From contig CM070875.1 of the NCBI GenBank assembly GCA_036365515.1, positions 106,000,628 to 106,064,627 of the forward strand: DNA of 64,000 bases. Reading direction: 5' to 3'. The notes under the pieces are model-generated. The model was given only the letters and a program-made list of their open reading frames with translations, was not told where the DNA came from and made no database searches. Shown one piece after another: positions 22,583 through 32,994 of the stretch. Both the position numbers and the translations under genes were made by a program. This DNA comes from Torymus aiolomorphi. Lineage: Eukaryota > Arthropoda > Insecta > Hymenoptera > Torymidae. The first letter of the stretch is position 1; the number at the start of each line of letters is the position of its first letter.

Positions 22583-24715
22583 ATTATTAAGGCTCTAAAG
22601 CTAAAATATGATCGTAAGACCCTACGGAAATTGAGGTACTTATGGCAGAAACCAAATTCTGAATTGTACCGCAAAGTTCAGAACTTGCTAAAGACCAAGG
22701 ATAGTAAGGTAAGCATCCCTTCAATAACAGGTATTTATAATAATAATAATAATACGAGAGAAGATGAGAAAAGTAAAGTTGAAGAAGATCTTAAGCAAGT
22801 TCAGAACTTGTTTAAGACCAAAGAGAGTATGGTAAGCTTCCTTTCAACAAAAGGTATTGATTCTAATAATGATACGAAAGAAGATGAAAAAAGTAAAGTT
22901 GATGGAAGAATAAAACAGATTGTTACTGACGGAACAAGTCAGTATGGTATTAAAAATGTTATTGGAGATGGCAACTGCTTGTTCAGATGCTTCTCGATAA
23001 TTTTATTTGGAAATGAGGAAGAATTTATGAAGGTTAGGGAGGAATGTATACAATTTACAGTGCTAAATTGGGAAGAAGAATTGGACACTCTCTCGAGTAC
23101 ATGCGTAGAGAAAAGTTATGAAAGTCCGAAGGAGTATAAACAGATCATGAGTAAGAATGGAACCTATGGCACTGATTATGAAATAAGTGTATTCCTACGT
23201 TTATATGGTAAGAATCTGATCGTATTCCGTACAAAAGATATGAACGATGGAAAGAACATTCAGTTTTTAATGAAATTAGACTATGATCAAAAAGATGAGG
23301 TATTCTTTCTAATGTATATTGGTGATAAAGATCGTACTGGTCATTGGGTCCTTCTTGAAAAAATAGACGAGGTGAATGATACATCAAATCACACTAAATC
23401 AAAAGAAATTTTAATGGTTTCAGAGGAGCAACATACGGAAGGATTGGAAAAAGAATCAACAAGAACCACTGTATTGGAAGTTGATGAGAGTATTCAAGAT
23501 ATCACAGCAGAAAAATCAAATGAAAATGATTCGAAAGAGAGAAATTCTGAAGGAGAATATGATAGATGTATTGATAGATGTATTGATGATGATTTTATTA
23601 TCGATATTAAAACTGTAGAAGAAAAAGGAGAATTGGAAGAAAAATCACTAGATATCAAGGAGAAACAAGAAATTCAAACAGATTATACAAAAGCACCTGA
23701 CACTAATAAGTATGAGGATTTCACAAATGATATAAGTAGTTCAGATGAGGAGAAGGATAAAAGAACTGTATTGGAATTTAATGAAAGTATTCAGGATATC
23801 ACAGCAGAAAAATCAAATGACAATGATTCCAAAGAAGGAAACGAGGAAATCAAGTTTAATGAAAAAGTCTTACAAATCAGAGAGGAAAAAGACAATAAAG
23901 ATGTAAGTGAAACAAAAGCCGAAAAAAAATATGATGATTTCATTGGCGATGTTATCGGTCCAAGTGAAAAAATTGGCAAGAGTTGTGCAATTAATATTAG
24001 TGAAAACTTAGCGGATATGTCAGATGAAGATCGTGAAGTAAAAACTAATAGAGACGAGTATGATGATTTTACATACAATCTTGGAAGTTCGAGTAAGAAC
24101 ATTGGTGAGAGTAGTCCAATACTGTTTCATAAAGGACACAATGAATTTAAATACAAAGACAATCAAAATAATTCAAATGAAGCAGAATCTGAAGAAACAT
24201 CTGATATCGTTGTCGCAGAATTTGAAACGATTAAAAGAAATCTGCCACGAAGTAAAAAAAGTAATTCCAACGGAAAAAAGAAAATCTTTAGAAAAAGAAA
24301 GCACGAAATAACTAGTAATGTAAATGCTAGAAAAATACGCAGCCATATAAAGAATGAAGGGCAGGGCACGTTAATCAGTGGAAACAAAAAAATTGTCAAA
24401 GATATTGGTACAAAATTTGATACAAAACTTTCATTAGACAAGTCGAAATCTAACGAGAGTTTAATAAATGTAAATGATAGAGATAGTAACGCAAAGACTG
24501 CAGTTAGCAGTTTAAATAAGAACACTTGTGTTAGTAGTCCGATGAAATTTCGTAAACGAGACAGTGAAATCATAGAGGAAAAAGAAACTCATAGTCACTT
24601 CAGCACATCAAAATCTGAAGAAACATCTGATGTCGATGTTTCAGAATTTAAAATGTTTATGAGGAATTTGTGTAAAAGTAAAAAAGGTAATTCAAATAGA
24701 AAAAGAAAAATTTAA
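22583..24715 (+). pseudogene. OTU-family cysteine protease with acidic linker (N-terminal part of the locus)
   Basis: The frame is open from a stop at 22580 to 24715. It has no early ATG: it opens with IIKALKLKYDRKTLRKLRYL, and the first Met is about 80 residues in, so an upstream exon or a lost start is likely. Two ~45-residue N-terminal repeats (VQNL(L/F)KTK(D/E)S) precede the OTU domain. Counting from 22631, the catalytic Cys is residue 116 in GDGNCLFRC and the His is residue 238 in TGHWVLL. OTU enzymes are deubiquitinases; here a role in protecting a transposase is only a guess. The rest is Glu/Lys/Ser/Asn-rich with duplicated motifs (ESIQDITAEKSN; SEETSD...EF). The second motif copy near the end shows that the frame originally ran on into the 24760 frame. 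Confidence 0.8.
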
Positions 24716-25788
24716 GAAATAGAAAACAAGAAAAAAGTGACAATGTAAACGCTAACAAAATGCGTAGATCTAAAAGGAATGTAGCTAAGAGCACGATATC
24801 AAGTAAAAACCAAAAAATTGTTGATAACATTGTTGATGAAATTGATGAACCAATAGCTGATGTTTATGAATTTTCTACAGATGATTATTCTTGTTCAGAC
24901 AATGAAGTTTTCGAACGAAAAAATAAAAGTAAGAGAGAAAAGAAATTCAATGTTGATATCGGCGTAGTAACATTTTCAGCATCAGAATTAAAAGGAAACT
25001 CGTGTAGAATCACGAGTACAGATAAAATTAGAACCACTATTGAAAATATTATGGCTGGAAATGAAATTAGATGTACATGTACGTTAAGTTTTTACGGATC
25101 TATTCGAGAAAATTATCGTAATCACGAAGTTGTTGCATACGCAAAATGTAAATCAGCTAGTCACGACCAATCATTTTGTTTCAAAATTGATCAACTTGAT
25201 GAACCGATAGTACGTATGCACATATTTAGTACCAATGAGATCAAAATGGTGCACGAAAAAGCGCAGGTATATAGACCATTAAAAGGAGATCAACGACGCC
25301 AGTGGCAAGCTGCATTAAGAGATCGTAGTGTACACACTTTTCTCGGCGAAGTACAACAAAACACATCGATTGATTTAGTAAATGACGGATATATGCAAGA
25401 TTTAAAGAAAATTGATGTAGTGTACAAAGCCAAATCTGAAGAGAATTATAAAGAGCGATATACATTAAAATCATATGACTTATCAGATATAATGGGCATG
25501 TACATAGAACAGGAGAAAATGGCAGATCCATTTGTAAGATATGTGAGCTTACCTCTGACAGTGATAATGTTTAGAGAAGCTGAACTTAATGAAGTTCGTG
25601 GTAGCAAAAAAATTATTTTGCACTTGGATGCAACTGGATCTGTTGTTAGACGGCCTCAAAATTTTAAATGTAAAAAAATATTTTATTACACTGCAGTTAT
25701 AAGACTTGACGATGAAGTAATGAAGTTATTGGACATGATAACACAGTTGCATGGAATAGTACAAATAAGTTATATGTTGAAATTGTAG
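24716..25788 (+). pseudogene. Transposase segment with Cys/His region and first catalytic Asp
   Basis: Frame 1 continues the previous protein after a shift at about 24700-24710: frame-1 residues from 24703 match the earlier internal repeat (KKIFRKRKHE versus KKNLRNRKQE). ATG 24760 is therefore probably internal, not a start. A Cys/His cluster (CTCTLSFYGS...YAKCKSASH) may bind zinc or DNA. The segment FLGEVQQNTS...MQDLKKIDVVYKAKSEEN precedes LHLDATGS, whose Asp (25627-25629) is the first DDE acid. It ends at an in-frame TAG (25786-25788). After this the same frame continues in homologous style (KDFAVEKLKRKWPIVHVAVI), so the stop is a lesion rather than a natural end. Confidence 0.72.
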
Positions 25789-26460
25789 AAAGACTTTGCT
25801 GTTGAAAAACTAAAACGGAAATGGCCGATCGTGCATGTTGCTGTTATAGACTGGTCTTGGCCTTTTATTCATTCAATTTTACAAGCTTGGAATATTATGA
25901 CTATTAATAGGTATTTGGAAATAATGTATGAGTACTGTGTTAAAGAACCAGAAACACCACCACCTAAAGATCTCATCATTGTCAAAATATGTATTGCGCA
26001 TTTTTCTAAAATTATTTCAAAAACAGTAGACAGCAAATATAAAGATAAAATGGAACGTGATGAATACAAAGAGTTTAAAAGTGTATTAATAGAATGTATG
26101 TCATTGTTCAGCCTTTGTAGAACAATAACGGTAATGGATGAATTATTTAAACATATTGTAAGATTATGGTTGTCACCTACAGAGAAAATGGCAAATGACA
26201 GCATCATCGTTATAACGAATCTCGCTAACAAAAATAAAGAGACATTGAAGGAAATGAAATTAGAAGATGATGATATTGAGGAAGATGATATGATACTTTT
26301 TGAGGATGAAAAAAGTGATGCCATTTACAGGAACTCATCATTTTTCAAACGGTATGATAAATTACATGTACGTATAAGTGATGAGTTAAAAAAAAGAAGT
26401 ATACACTCGACGAAGGCAAAAAGAACAAATTCTATGCTCCAGAACTTGCAGAACATTTAG
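25789..26460 (+). pseudogene. Transposase core with second Asp and CxxH pair
   Basis: The same frame as the preceding segment, resuming directly after the TAG. VAVIDWSWPFIHSILQAWN holds the second catalytic Asp (25849-25851). CIAHFSK (Cys 25990, His 25999) is the CxxH pair that DDE transposases of the MULE/hAT/P/KDZ type carry between the second Asp and the Glu (family knowledge). An acidic stretch (EDDDIEEDD) follows. The frame derails in an A8 run at 26388-26395: from there frame 3 gives a sensible continuation (GKKNKFYAPELAEHL) while frame 1 soon stops at 26460. Confidence 0.72.
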
Positions 26461-27674
26461 TTACAAGATGGATGCCGTTTGTAATATTATGGAGTGCATT
26501 AGATTTAAATTTACATAAGATTGAAATATCGCGAGTCAGTAATGCTTACGCAGAAGCTTCATTTAGAGTAACCAAAGCTTTGACTTTCAAAGGGATAAAA
26601 AACTCATCAATAGGCGATAGAGTTCGGCAATTAGAGAAGGAACGAAACACGACCCTAGCTAAAATACAATTGAATGTCAATTTAAAAGGAAAACATAATG
26701 AAAAACCCAAGTACCCTGAAACCAATAAAGCTCCGATTGTAGAAAAAAATACAGACAACAAAGAAGAAAGGAAACAACAAAAAAAATGCTCAATGAACGA
26801 AAAAATGATAAAATCGAAGATAGAAGAAAGCGACGAGAGAAATAGAGAAATAAACATGAAAGACGAAGACATAATTTTTGCAGAATACGAGGAAAGTCCT
26901 TTTATTCAAGAACAGTGGCAGAGAAAAGCTAGAGTTGATAGAAAACGCTCTGCAGGACATATAAATACACCACTATTACTAAAGTTACGCAGAAAGGTAG
27001 ATGATATTAAATCTGAAAGTAGTAGTATAGATAAAATTGATGATGAAGAAATCATTTATACAGTGATAGAAAAGAAAGAAGTAAAACAATATACAGAACA
27101 TAAATTTGAGGAACTGGATTTATCAATCGAAAACCGAATGAATGAAGATAAGTTAAATATCAGTATAGGTGAAGAAGATGATGGATTTGCTGCCTTACAA
27201 AATATACCGATTAATGAAGAAGAACAAGAAGTTAAAAAATTTTATAATGGATTAGTAGAAGATCAAGAGTATTATATGAATTCCAAATCTTCTACACTAT
27301 CGGTCAGCAGGTATAACACGAACAAATCATTGTCGTGGAACAATAATTATGAATTATGGGCAAGAGAATTTTCGACACTCGGAAATCGTAGATGGATCAG
27401 TGGATGGGTAATAGATGCATTCGTTGCTGCGTGTATTGATGAATGGGAAGATACAACATATGTATCTACAGATGATACTAATGCCATTTTAGGAAATAAT
27501 AGTAACAAAAGGATTGATAAAACGAGAAGGATTTGCAAAGTAGACAAACCTATAAATAATCAATTGCTAATGCCTTATATATATCAAGATCACTGGAGAC
27601 TTCTCGTACTTAATATTGAAGAGGAAACTTTAATATTACTCGACCCATATGAACAGGGAAGTGACCTAGTATGA
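26396..27674 (+). pseudogene. Transposase C-terminal part (catalytic Glu) and start of Ulp1 domain
   Basis: Frame 3 is open from the A-run shift to TGA 27672-27674. WMPFVILWSALDLN leads into SNAYAEASFRVTK, whose Glu (26553-26555) fits the TN-xx-E-xx-FR-xx-K signature of the third DDE acid. A basic/acidic linker of about 220 residues follows. The Ulp1 (peptidase C48) domain then starts near 27350: IYQDHWRLLVLN has the catalytic His (27591-27593) and LLDPYEQ the Asp (27642-27644). The TGA falls between the Asp and the Gln/Cys, so no intact protease could be made without readthrough. Confidence 0.75.
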
Positions 27675-28163
27675 GTTCTTGAAGCTTTAAACAACTTTAT
27701 AAATTACAGCGGTTCTAATTCGTTTAAAAGTTTAAACAACATAAATTGGAAACATAAAATAATAAAAGAACGCCCATATCAACCTAACAATGATGGTTTT
27801 AGTTGTGGTGTGTATGTAATTTATTACCTGAAGTGTATTGGCAATAAACAAACATTTGGTACGGACTTGAATCCAGCAACTTATCGGCGTGAAATAGCGT
27901 ACCATTTATTACTAAGATCAGAAAATATGGAAAAAATATGTATACACTGTTTTACATTGACAACACAGGATGATGTAAAGTGTAGTGCAATGTGTAACAG
28001 GTTCTGTCATGCAGAATGTTTATACAAAAGCGAACTTAATAGTGACACGGAAGATAAAGAACTAACAATAAGAGAAAACGAAAAAAGAAAGAAAAAGAAA
28101 AAAATAGTTTCACCTCCATCAACGTTTACTTGTAAATTATGTAGAAGATATAACGAAAGATGA
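27675..28163 (+). pseudogene. End of Ulp1 protease and PHD-like zinc finger
   Basis: The same frame continues past the TGA. QPNNDGFSCGVYVIYYLK supplies the oxyanion Gln (27780-27782) and nucleophile Cys (27804-27806) of the Ulp1 fold. The C-terminus has ICIHC, VKCSAMC, CHAEC and CKLC, spaced as Cys4-His-Cys3 like a PHD finger, with a lysine run in between. The frame ends with a normal TGA at 28161-28163. Ulp1 enzymes cleave SUMO-type modifiers. The finger may target chromatin (inference). Confidence 0.75.
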
Positions 28164-28298
28164 AAAAATAAAAAAAATAAGGTAAATGCAAAACAATTAC
28201 TTTGCCCCGATAAGTTACCGTTTTCTTAGTAGTATGCTGATAGAAAAGAAATATACCGTAACACAATTTTGTTATTCTCCATAAGTTGTTTTTCTAGT

Positions 28299-28427
28299 AA
28301 TTAAGGAGGTTCGGGGGTTTTGATTGACATCAACTTAAAGAATTTTTTACAATGATTTTTACACATACCATAATACAAGCAATGACATACATTGAAGGTC
28401 AATCAAAACCCCCGAACCTCCTTAATT
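28299..28427. mobile_element. Short fold-back MITE, 129 bp
   Basis: A 30-base inverted repeat starting AATTAAGGAGGTTCGGGGGT and ending with its exact inverse at 28427, around a ~70-bp loop. It sits at the upstream edge of a coding-like fragment. The target duplication is unclear (AAT/ATT or TTAA). Confidence 0.88.
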
Positions 28428-28602
28428 CAAAATACACATAGCAATTGATTCATGTCCGGTATTAAAAGGAGGAAGAGTGATTGTAGAGCTTATTGAAGTA
28501 GAAAATATTTTAATTGCGCATTCGAATGAATTAAAGAAAAAGGTAGAGAAAGATGCAATGTACATGAGCAGAAAATTGTACAGATGGTGGTTTGATAAAT
28601 GA
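28428..28602 (+). pseudogene. C-terminal coding fragment, product unknown
   Basis: An open stretch ending TGA 28600-28602, reading from about 28426 with residues IAIDSCPVLKGGRVIVELIE and ending RKLYRWWFDK. Amino-acid use and amphipathic spacing look coding, unlike the opposite-strand frame. It has no start, and the MITE at 28299-28427 interrupts whatever preceded it. An AATAAA at 28705-28710 could serve as its poly(A) signal. It may be the last exon of a host gene or a second gene of the preceding element. No domain was recognised. Confidence 0.45.
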
Positions 28603-28704
28603 TTACGAGGACCTATATTCAAATGTTCTTGTATCTCCTTATTGAGCTATCATCTGTACATAATCAACGGGCTACTACGAAGTATATGAAATTTTTGATC
28701 GTCT

Positions 28705-28710
28705 AATAAA
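28705..28710 (+). promoter_or_regulatory. Possible poly(A) signal
   Basis: AATAAA about 100 bases after the stop at 28602, appropriately placed for the coding fragment at 28428-28602. In AT-rich DNA this hexamer is common by chance. Confidence 0.3.
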
Positions 28711-28789
28711 GAAAAGGTGACCAACACGAATCACAAAAGAGATACAAAGGTAAAGAGAAGTAGAGAGACTACAAAATTTTGAAAACATA

Positions 28790-31400
28790 AGATAAGTATA
28801 AAGAACGTACTTTGAAACATATTGAAATTTAAGTTTACATCGTTGCAACTACCTAATCGAATTTCTATTCTCATTAAATATTTTATTTTAAAATTCATTC
28901 TATATTCACAAAATTTATGTAAAAGTTTTCATAACTATATTTAAAGTATAGATGCTTTATGTCTGATAAGAAAAAATACAAGGACAAGAAAGTTTTTATT
29001 ATGCTGTAACGATGTAAGCTAAAATTTCTCAAAAGTAAAGAGCAGAAGTATGTTTGAAGTATACATCGTTTAAATGGGATGCATTAAAATTATAATTATT
29101 TTTCACAAATAAAATTAAATTAAAAATTTTCGTGACTACTTACTGTTGCCTGTTTAAAATAATACCAGAGGAAAGGTTTATTGCGAATTTGTTTACTGTA
29201 CCTTTTTTGTAAACAATTCTATTATTGCGTTTGAACAATGAAAACTTCAGACATACATAAATTGAATGTCTGAGAGACAGAGACAAAGAGGATGTCTAAG
29301 AGAGACAAAGAGAGTCTGAGAGACAGGGAGAGTCTGAGAGACAAAGAGAGTCTGAGAGACAAAAAGAGTCTAAGAGACAAAGAGAGTCTGAGAGACAAAG
29401 AGAATGTGCAAAAGACAAAGAGAGTCTAGGACACAAAGAGAATGCTGTCTAAAAGACGTAGTTTGAGATAAATTGAAATTTAAGTTTACATCGTTGCAAG
29501 TATCTAATGACGAATTTTATATTTATAAAATTTATGTAAAAGTTTTCATAACTATATTTAAAGTATAGATTCTTTATGTATGATAAGAAAAAATATAAGG
29601 ACAAGAAAGTTTTTATTATGCTGTAATGACGTAAGCTAAAATTTCTCAAAAGTAACGAGCAGAAGTATGTTTGAAGTTTACATTGTTTAAATGGGATGCA
29701 TTAAAATTAAAATTATTTTTCATAAATAAAATTAAATTCTAAATTTTCGTGACTACTTTCGGTTTCGAGTTTAAAATAATACCAGAGGAAAGGTTTCTTA
29801 AGAATTTTTTTACTGTATCTTTTTTGTAAACAATTCTATTATTACGTTTGAACAATGAAAACTTCAGACATACATACATTGAATGTCTGAGAGACAGAGA
29901 CAAAGAGGATGTCTAAGAGAAACAAAGAGAGTCTGAGAGACAGAGAGAGTCTGAGAGACAAAGAGAGTCTTAGAGACAAAAAGAGTCTAAGAGACAAAGA
30001 GAGTCTGAGAGACAAAGAGAATGTGCAAAAGACAAAGAAAGTCTAGGACACAAAGAGAATGCTGTCTAAAAGATGTAGTTTGAGATAAATTGAAATTTAA
30101 GTTTACATCGTTGCAAGTATCTAATGACGAGTTTGTAATCTCATAAAATATTTTATTTTACAATTCATTTTATATTTATAAAATTTATGTTAAAGTTTTC
30201 ACAACTATATTTAAATTATAGATGCTTTATGTATGATAAGAAAAAATATAAGAACAAGAAAGTTTATATTATGCTGTAACGATGTAAGCTAAAATTTCTC
30301 AAAAGTAACGAGCAGAAGTATGTTCGAAGTTTATATCGTTATTTAAATGGAATGCATTCAAATTAAAATTATTTTTCATAAATAAAATTACATCCAAAAT
30401 TTTCATGACCACTTACTGTTTCGAGTTTAAAATAATATCAGAGGAAAGCTTTATTAAGAATTTTTTTAGTGTATCTTTTTTGTAAACAATTCTATCATTG
30501 CGTTTGAACAATGATAACTTCAAACATACATAAATTGAATGTCTGAAAGACAGAGACAAAGAGGATGCCTAAGAGAGACAAAGAGAGTCTGAGAGACAAA
30601 AAGAGTCTAAGAGACAAAGAGAGTCTGAGAGACAAAGAGAATGTGCAGAAGACAAAGAGAATCTAGGACACAATGAGAATGCTATCTAAAAGAGGTAGTT
30701 TGAGATACATTGAAATTTAAGTTTACATCGTTGCAAGTACCTAATGACGAATTTGTAATCTCGTAAAATGTTTTATTTTACAATTCATTTTATATTTATA
30801 AAATTTATGTAAAAGTTTTCATAACTATATTTAAAGTATAGATGCTTTATGTATGATAAGAATAAAATATATAACCACTAGAAAGTCTTTATTATGTTGT
30901 AACAATGTAAGCACAAAATGTCTCAAGTAAAGAGCAGAAGTATGTTTAAAGTTCACATCGTTTAAATGGGATGCTTTAAAATTAAAATTATTTTCCATAA
31001 ATAAAATGAAATTAAAATTTTCCGGGCCTACTTTCTGTTTCGAATCTAAAACAATACCAGAGGGAAGATTTATTAAGAATTGGTTCACAATTGTTGCTTC
31101 TAAACATGAAAACTTCAAACATATATAAAAAGAATGTCTGAGAAACGGAGACAAAGAGAATGTCTAAGAGAGAGACATAGAGATAAAGAGCCTGAGAGAT
31201 AGAGACAAAGGGAATGTAGAAAAGACGAAGAGAGTCTAAGACACAAAGAAAATGCCGTCTAAGAGACAAAGAGAGTCTGAGAGGCAAAGAAATTGTGCAA
31301 AGCATAAAGAGAGTCGAAGACACAATAAGAATATGGGAGACATTGAAATTTAAGTTTGCATCGTTGAAAGTATGTTACAACTTTTTTAGGTGTGATAAAA
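28790..31400. repeat. Tandem array of ~620-650-bp units with 18-bp mini-repeats
   Basis: AAGTTTACATCGTTGCAA recurs at 28831, 29482, 30099 and 30719, and diverged at 31352, giving periods of about 651, 617, 620 and 633 bp. Each unit has an AT-rich part and a purine-rich part, the latter made of 18-bp repeats of the type GAGAGACAAAGAGAGTCT. Copies differ by indels inside the mini-repeat. The fourth unit (30719-31352) is the most diverged. The minus-strand frames seen here are composition artefacts. Confidence 0.9.
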
Positions 31401-32469
31401 AAAAGATAAAAGTCCAAGAAATTCTTTATTATGCTTCATTACGTAATATTACAATTTTAGCTTTTTGCATTTCCATTATTAAACTTACAGTGCCGGTAAG
31501 CTAATATACTATCTCAATCCGTGATCGAAACTTCACACATGGCCAATCCATGATATAAGATAAACTTTTTTATGCATTTTCTTAGAATGATTACGCACTC
31601 CAAAAGCCTGTTCTCTAAAATAATAAACAAAAACAAAAATTTCATTATGTTGTAACGATGTAAACTCAAATTTTATCAACAGGCATTGTCTAAGAGAAAA
31701 TAATGACTTCATACACGAAATAATCATTTACACAGATTTCCAATTAAGATGTCCTCTTCAATTAATTATTATTTCGTTTTGTGGTAAGAATTCAAAATAA
31801 TCGGTCATTCGTTATCATAAATTTTATCATAAAATTATTACATTATGTCACGTCAATACTATATTGCAGTCTCTTAAAGTCGGCAGATAAAAATACATTC
31901 TTTTTAACGCTAAAATATGCAAGAGCCAAAATATGTGAGAGACACTCTAGGAACACTCTAGGAAAGAATTATTAGATGAGTATATAAATGAAATACTTAC
32001 TTAAGCATTGCAAATAGTACAAGAAAAGAAAGCGATACTTTGTGAAAACAAGCATATTCACTTCCAGATTGTGATACCATATTAAAGATCCACACCATTG
32101 CACTGACAAAAGCATTGTCTAAATAGACGAAATGATGTGTAGGATCCAAAAAGTACGAACTGAGGTAACAACTACATCACAGGTAATTTCATAAATAATT
32201 CATTCAATTCAAGACAACATTTTTAAAAACATATAAGGTTTCACAATCCATATCCGATATCATAGAGATTTTTACGTGCACCAAGGAATCAATTTTCTTC
32301 CTAAATTTATTTTCTTTCTCATTTATCAAAAAATCCAAACTCAAAAATAAAATTGGCAAAAATACCAAAAAAAAAACGAAAGTAAAATGGTCTACTGCCA
32401 CCCCTATTTAAGAAAACACGGGGATTTGGGAGCATTCCAGGAATTGAATCGTTGGTAATTTTTATTAAT
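31401..32469. other. AT-rich stretch without recognisable feature
   Basis: No exon pair, element or repeat was identified. Short frames occur on both strands without supporting motifs. Confidence 0.5.
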
Positions 32470-32983
32470 AGTACATTACGATACGTGTGACGTAAGTGGC
32501 TCATTATTGTACCGTGCAATTAGCGCCCAAGCGCAGCGAGGGTGATAATTCACGTCATGCAGTGGGCCACTTGAGTCATAAGTATCGTATACTATTTTAT
32601 AGCACGATTACCTAAATCCACTGTCACGCCTATTCGTGCCTGAAGCAGTCCATTAGTGCACCGTGCGGTAGCGCCCGAGCGTAAGTGAGGATGCTAAGCA
32701 CGGTGCAATAATCGACTGCTTAAGGTGATGTGATACCCACACTATTACACAATTCAGGGTTCCCGTTTTTCTCCTTCAATATTAAACATTATGAAAAACA
32801 ATCTTTGATACGTTTTAAGTTTAATAAAGAACTACAACGTATCAAAGAGTTTTTTTCTTAAAATTAAAAATTGAATGAGAAAAACGGGAACCCAATTTTG
32901 AGTAATAGCGTGTGGGTGTCGCATCACCTTAAGTCACAGATAGACGTTATCTAAGTCCTGATTTAGGTCACACCGTACTATAA
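32470..32983. mobile_element. Two-hairpin element copy 2 (with nested MITE-I)
   Basis: The same layout as at 14114: GTACATTACGATACGTGTGA at the start, two GC-rich hairpins, and CCGTACTATAAA at the end. MITE-I has inserted in the distal arm of the second hairpin (32724-32928), a different position from the copy at 14114. Confidence 0.82.
32724..32928. mobile_element. MITE-I copy 4, nested in the two-hairpin element
   Basis: A 205-bp copy with TTAA at 32720-32723 and 32929-32932. The uninterrupted equivalent (CGACTACTTAAGTCACGG) is at about 14567-14584. Confidence 0.92.
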
Positions 32984-32994
32984 AATTATTTAAA

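Larger units (their letters stand above)
22583..28163 (+). mobile_element. Multi-domain OTU / DDE transposase / Ulp1 / PHD-like locus (decayed)
   Basis: Five successive plus-strand frames read as one ancestral protein of about 1,860 codons, with four breaks. Order of parts: basic N-terminus, OTU cysteine protease, long acidic low-complexity linker with internal repeats, Cys/His segment, DDE-type core with two Asp, a CxxH pair and a Glu, a charged linker, Ulp1-type protease with the His-Asp-Gln-Cys set, and a Cys4-His-Cys3 finger. Breaks: frameshift at about 24700-24710, TAG at 25786, frameshift in an A8 run at 26388-26395, and TGA at 27672. Eukaryotic transposons of the KDZ and MULE groups are known to carry Ulp1 and sometimes OTU proteases. 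I infer a large DNA transposon, but I found no terminal inverted repeats, so a domesticated or captured gene remains possible. Confidence 0.75.
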
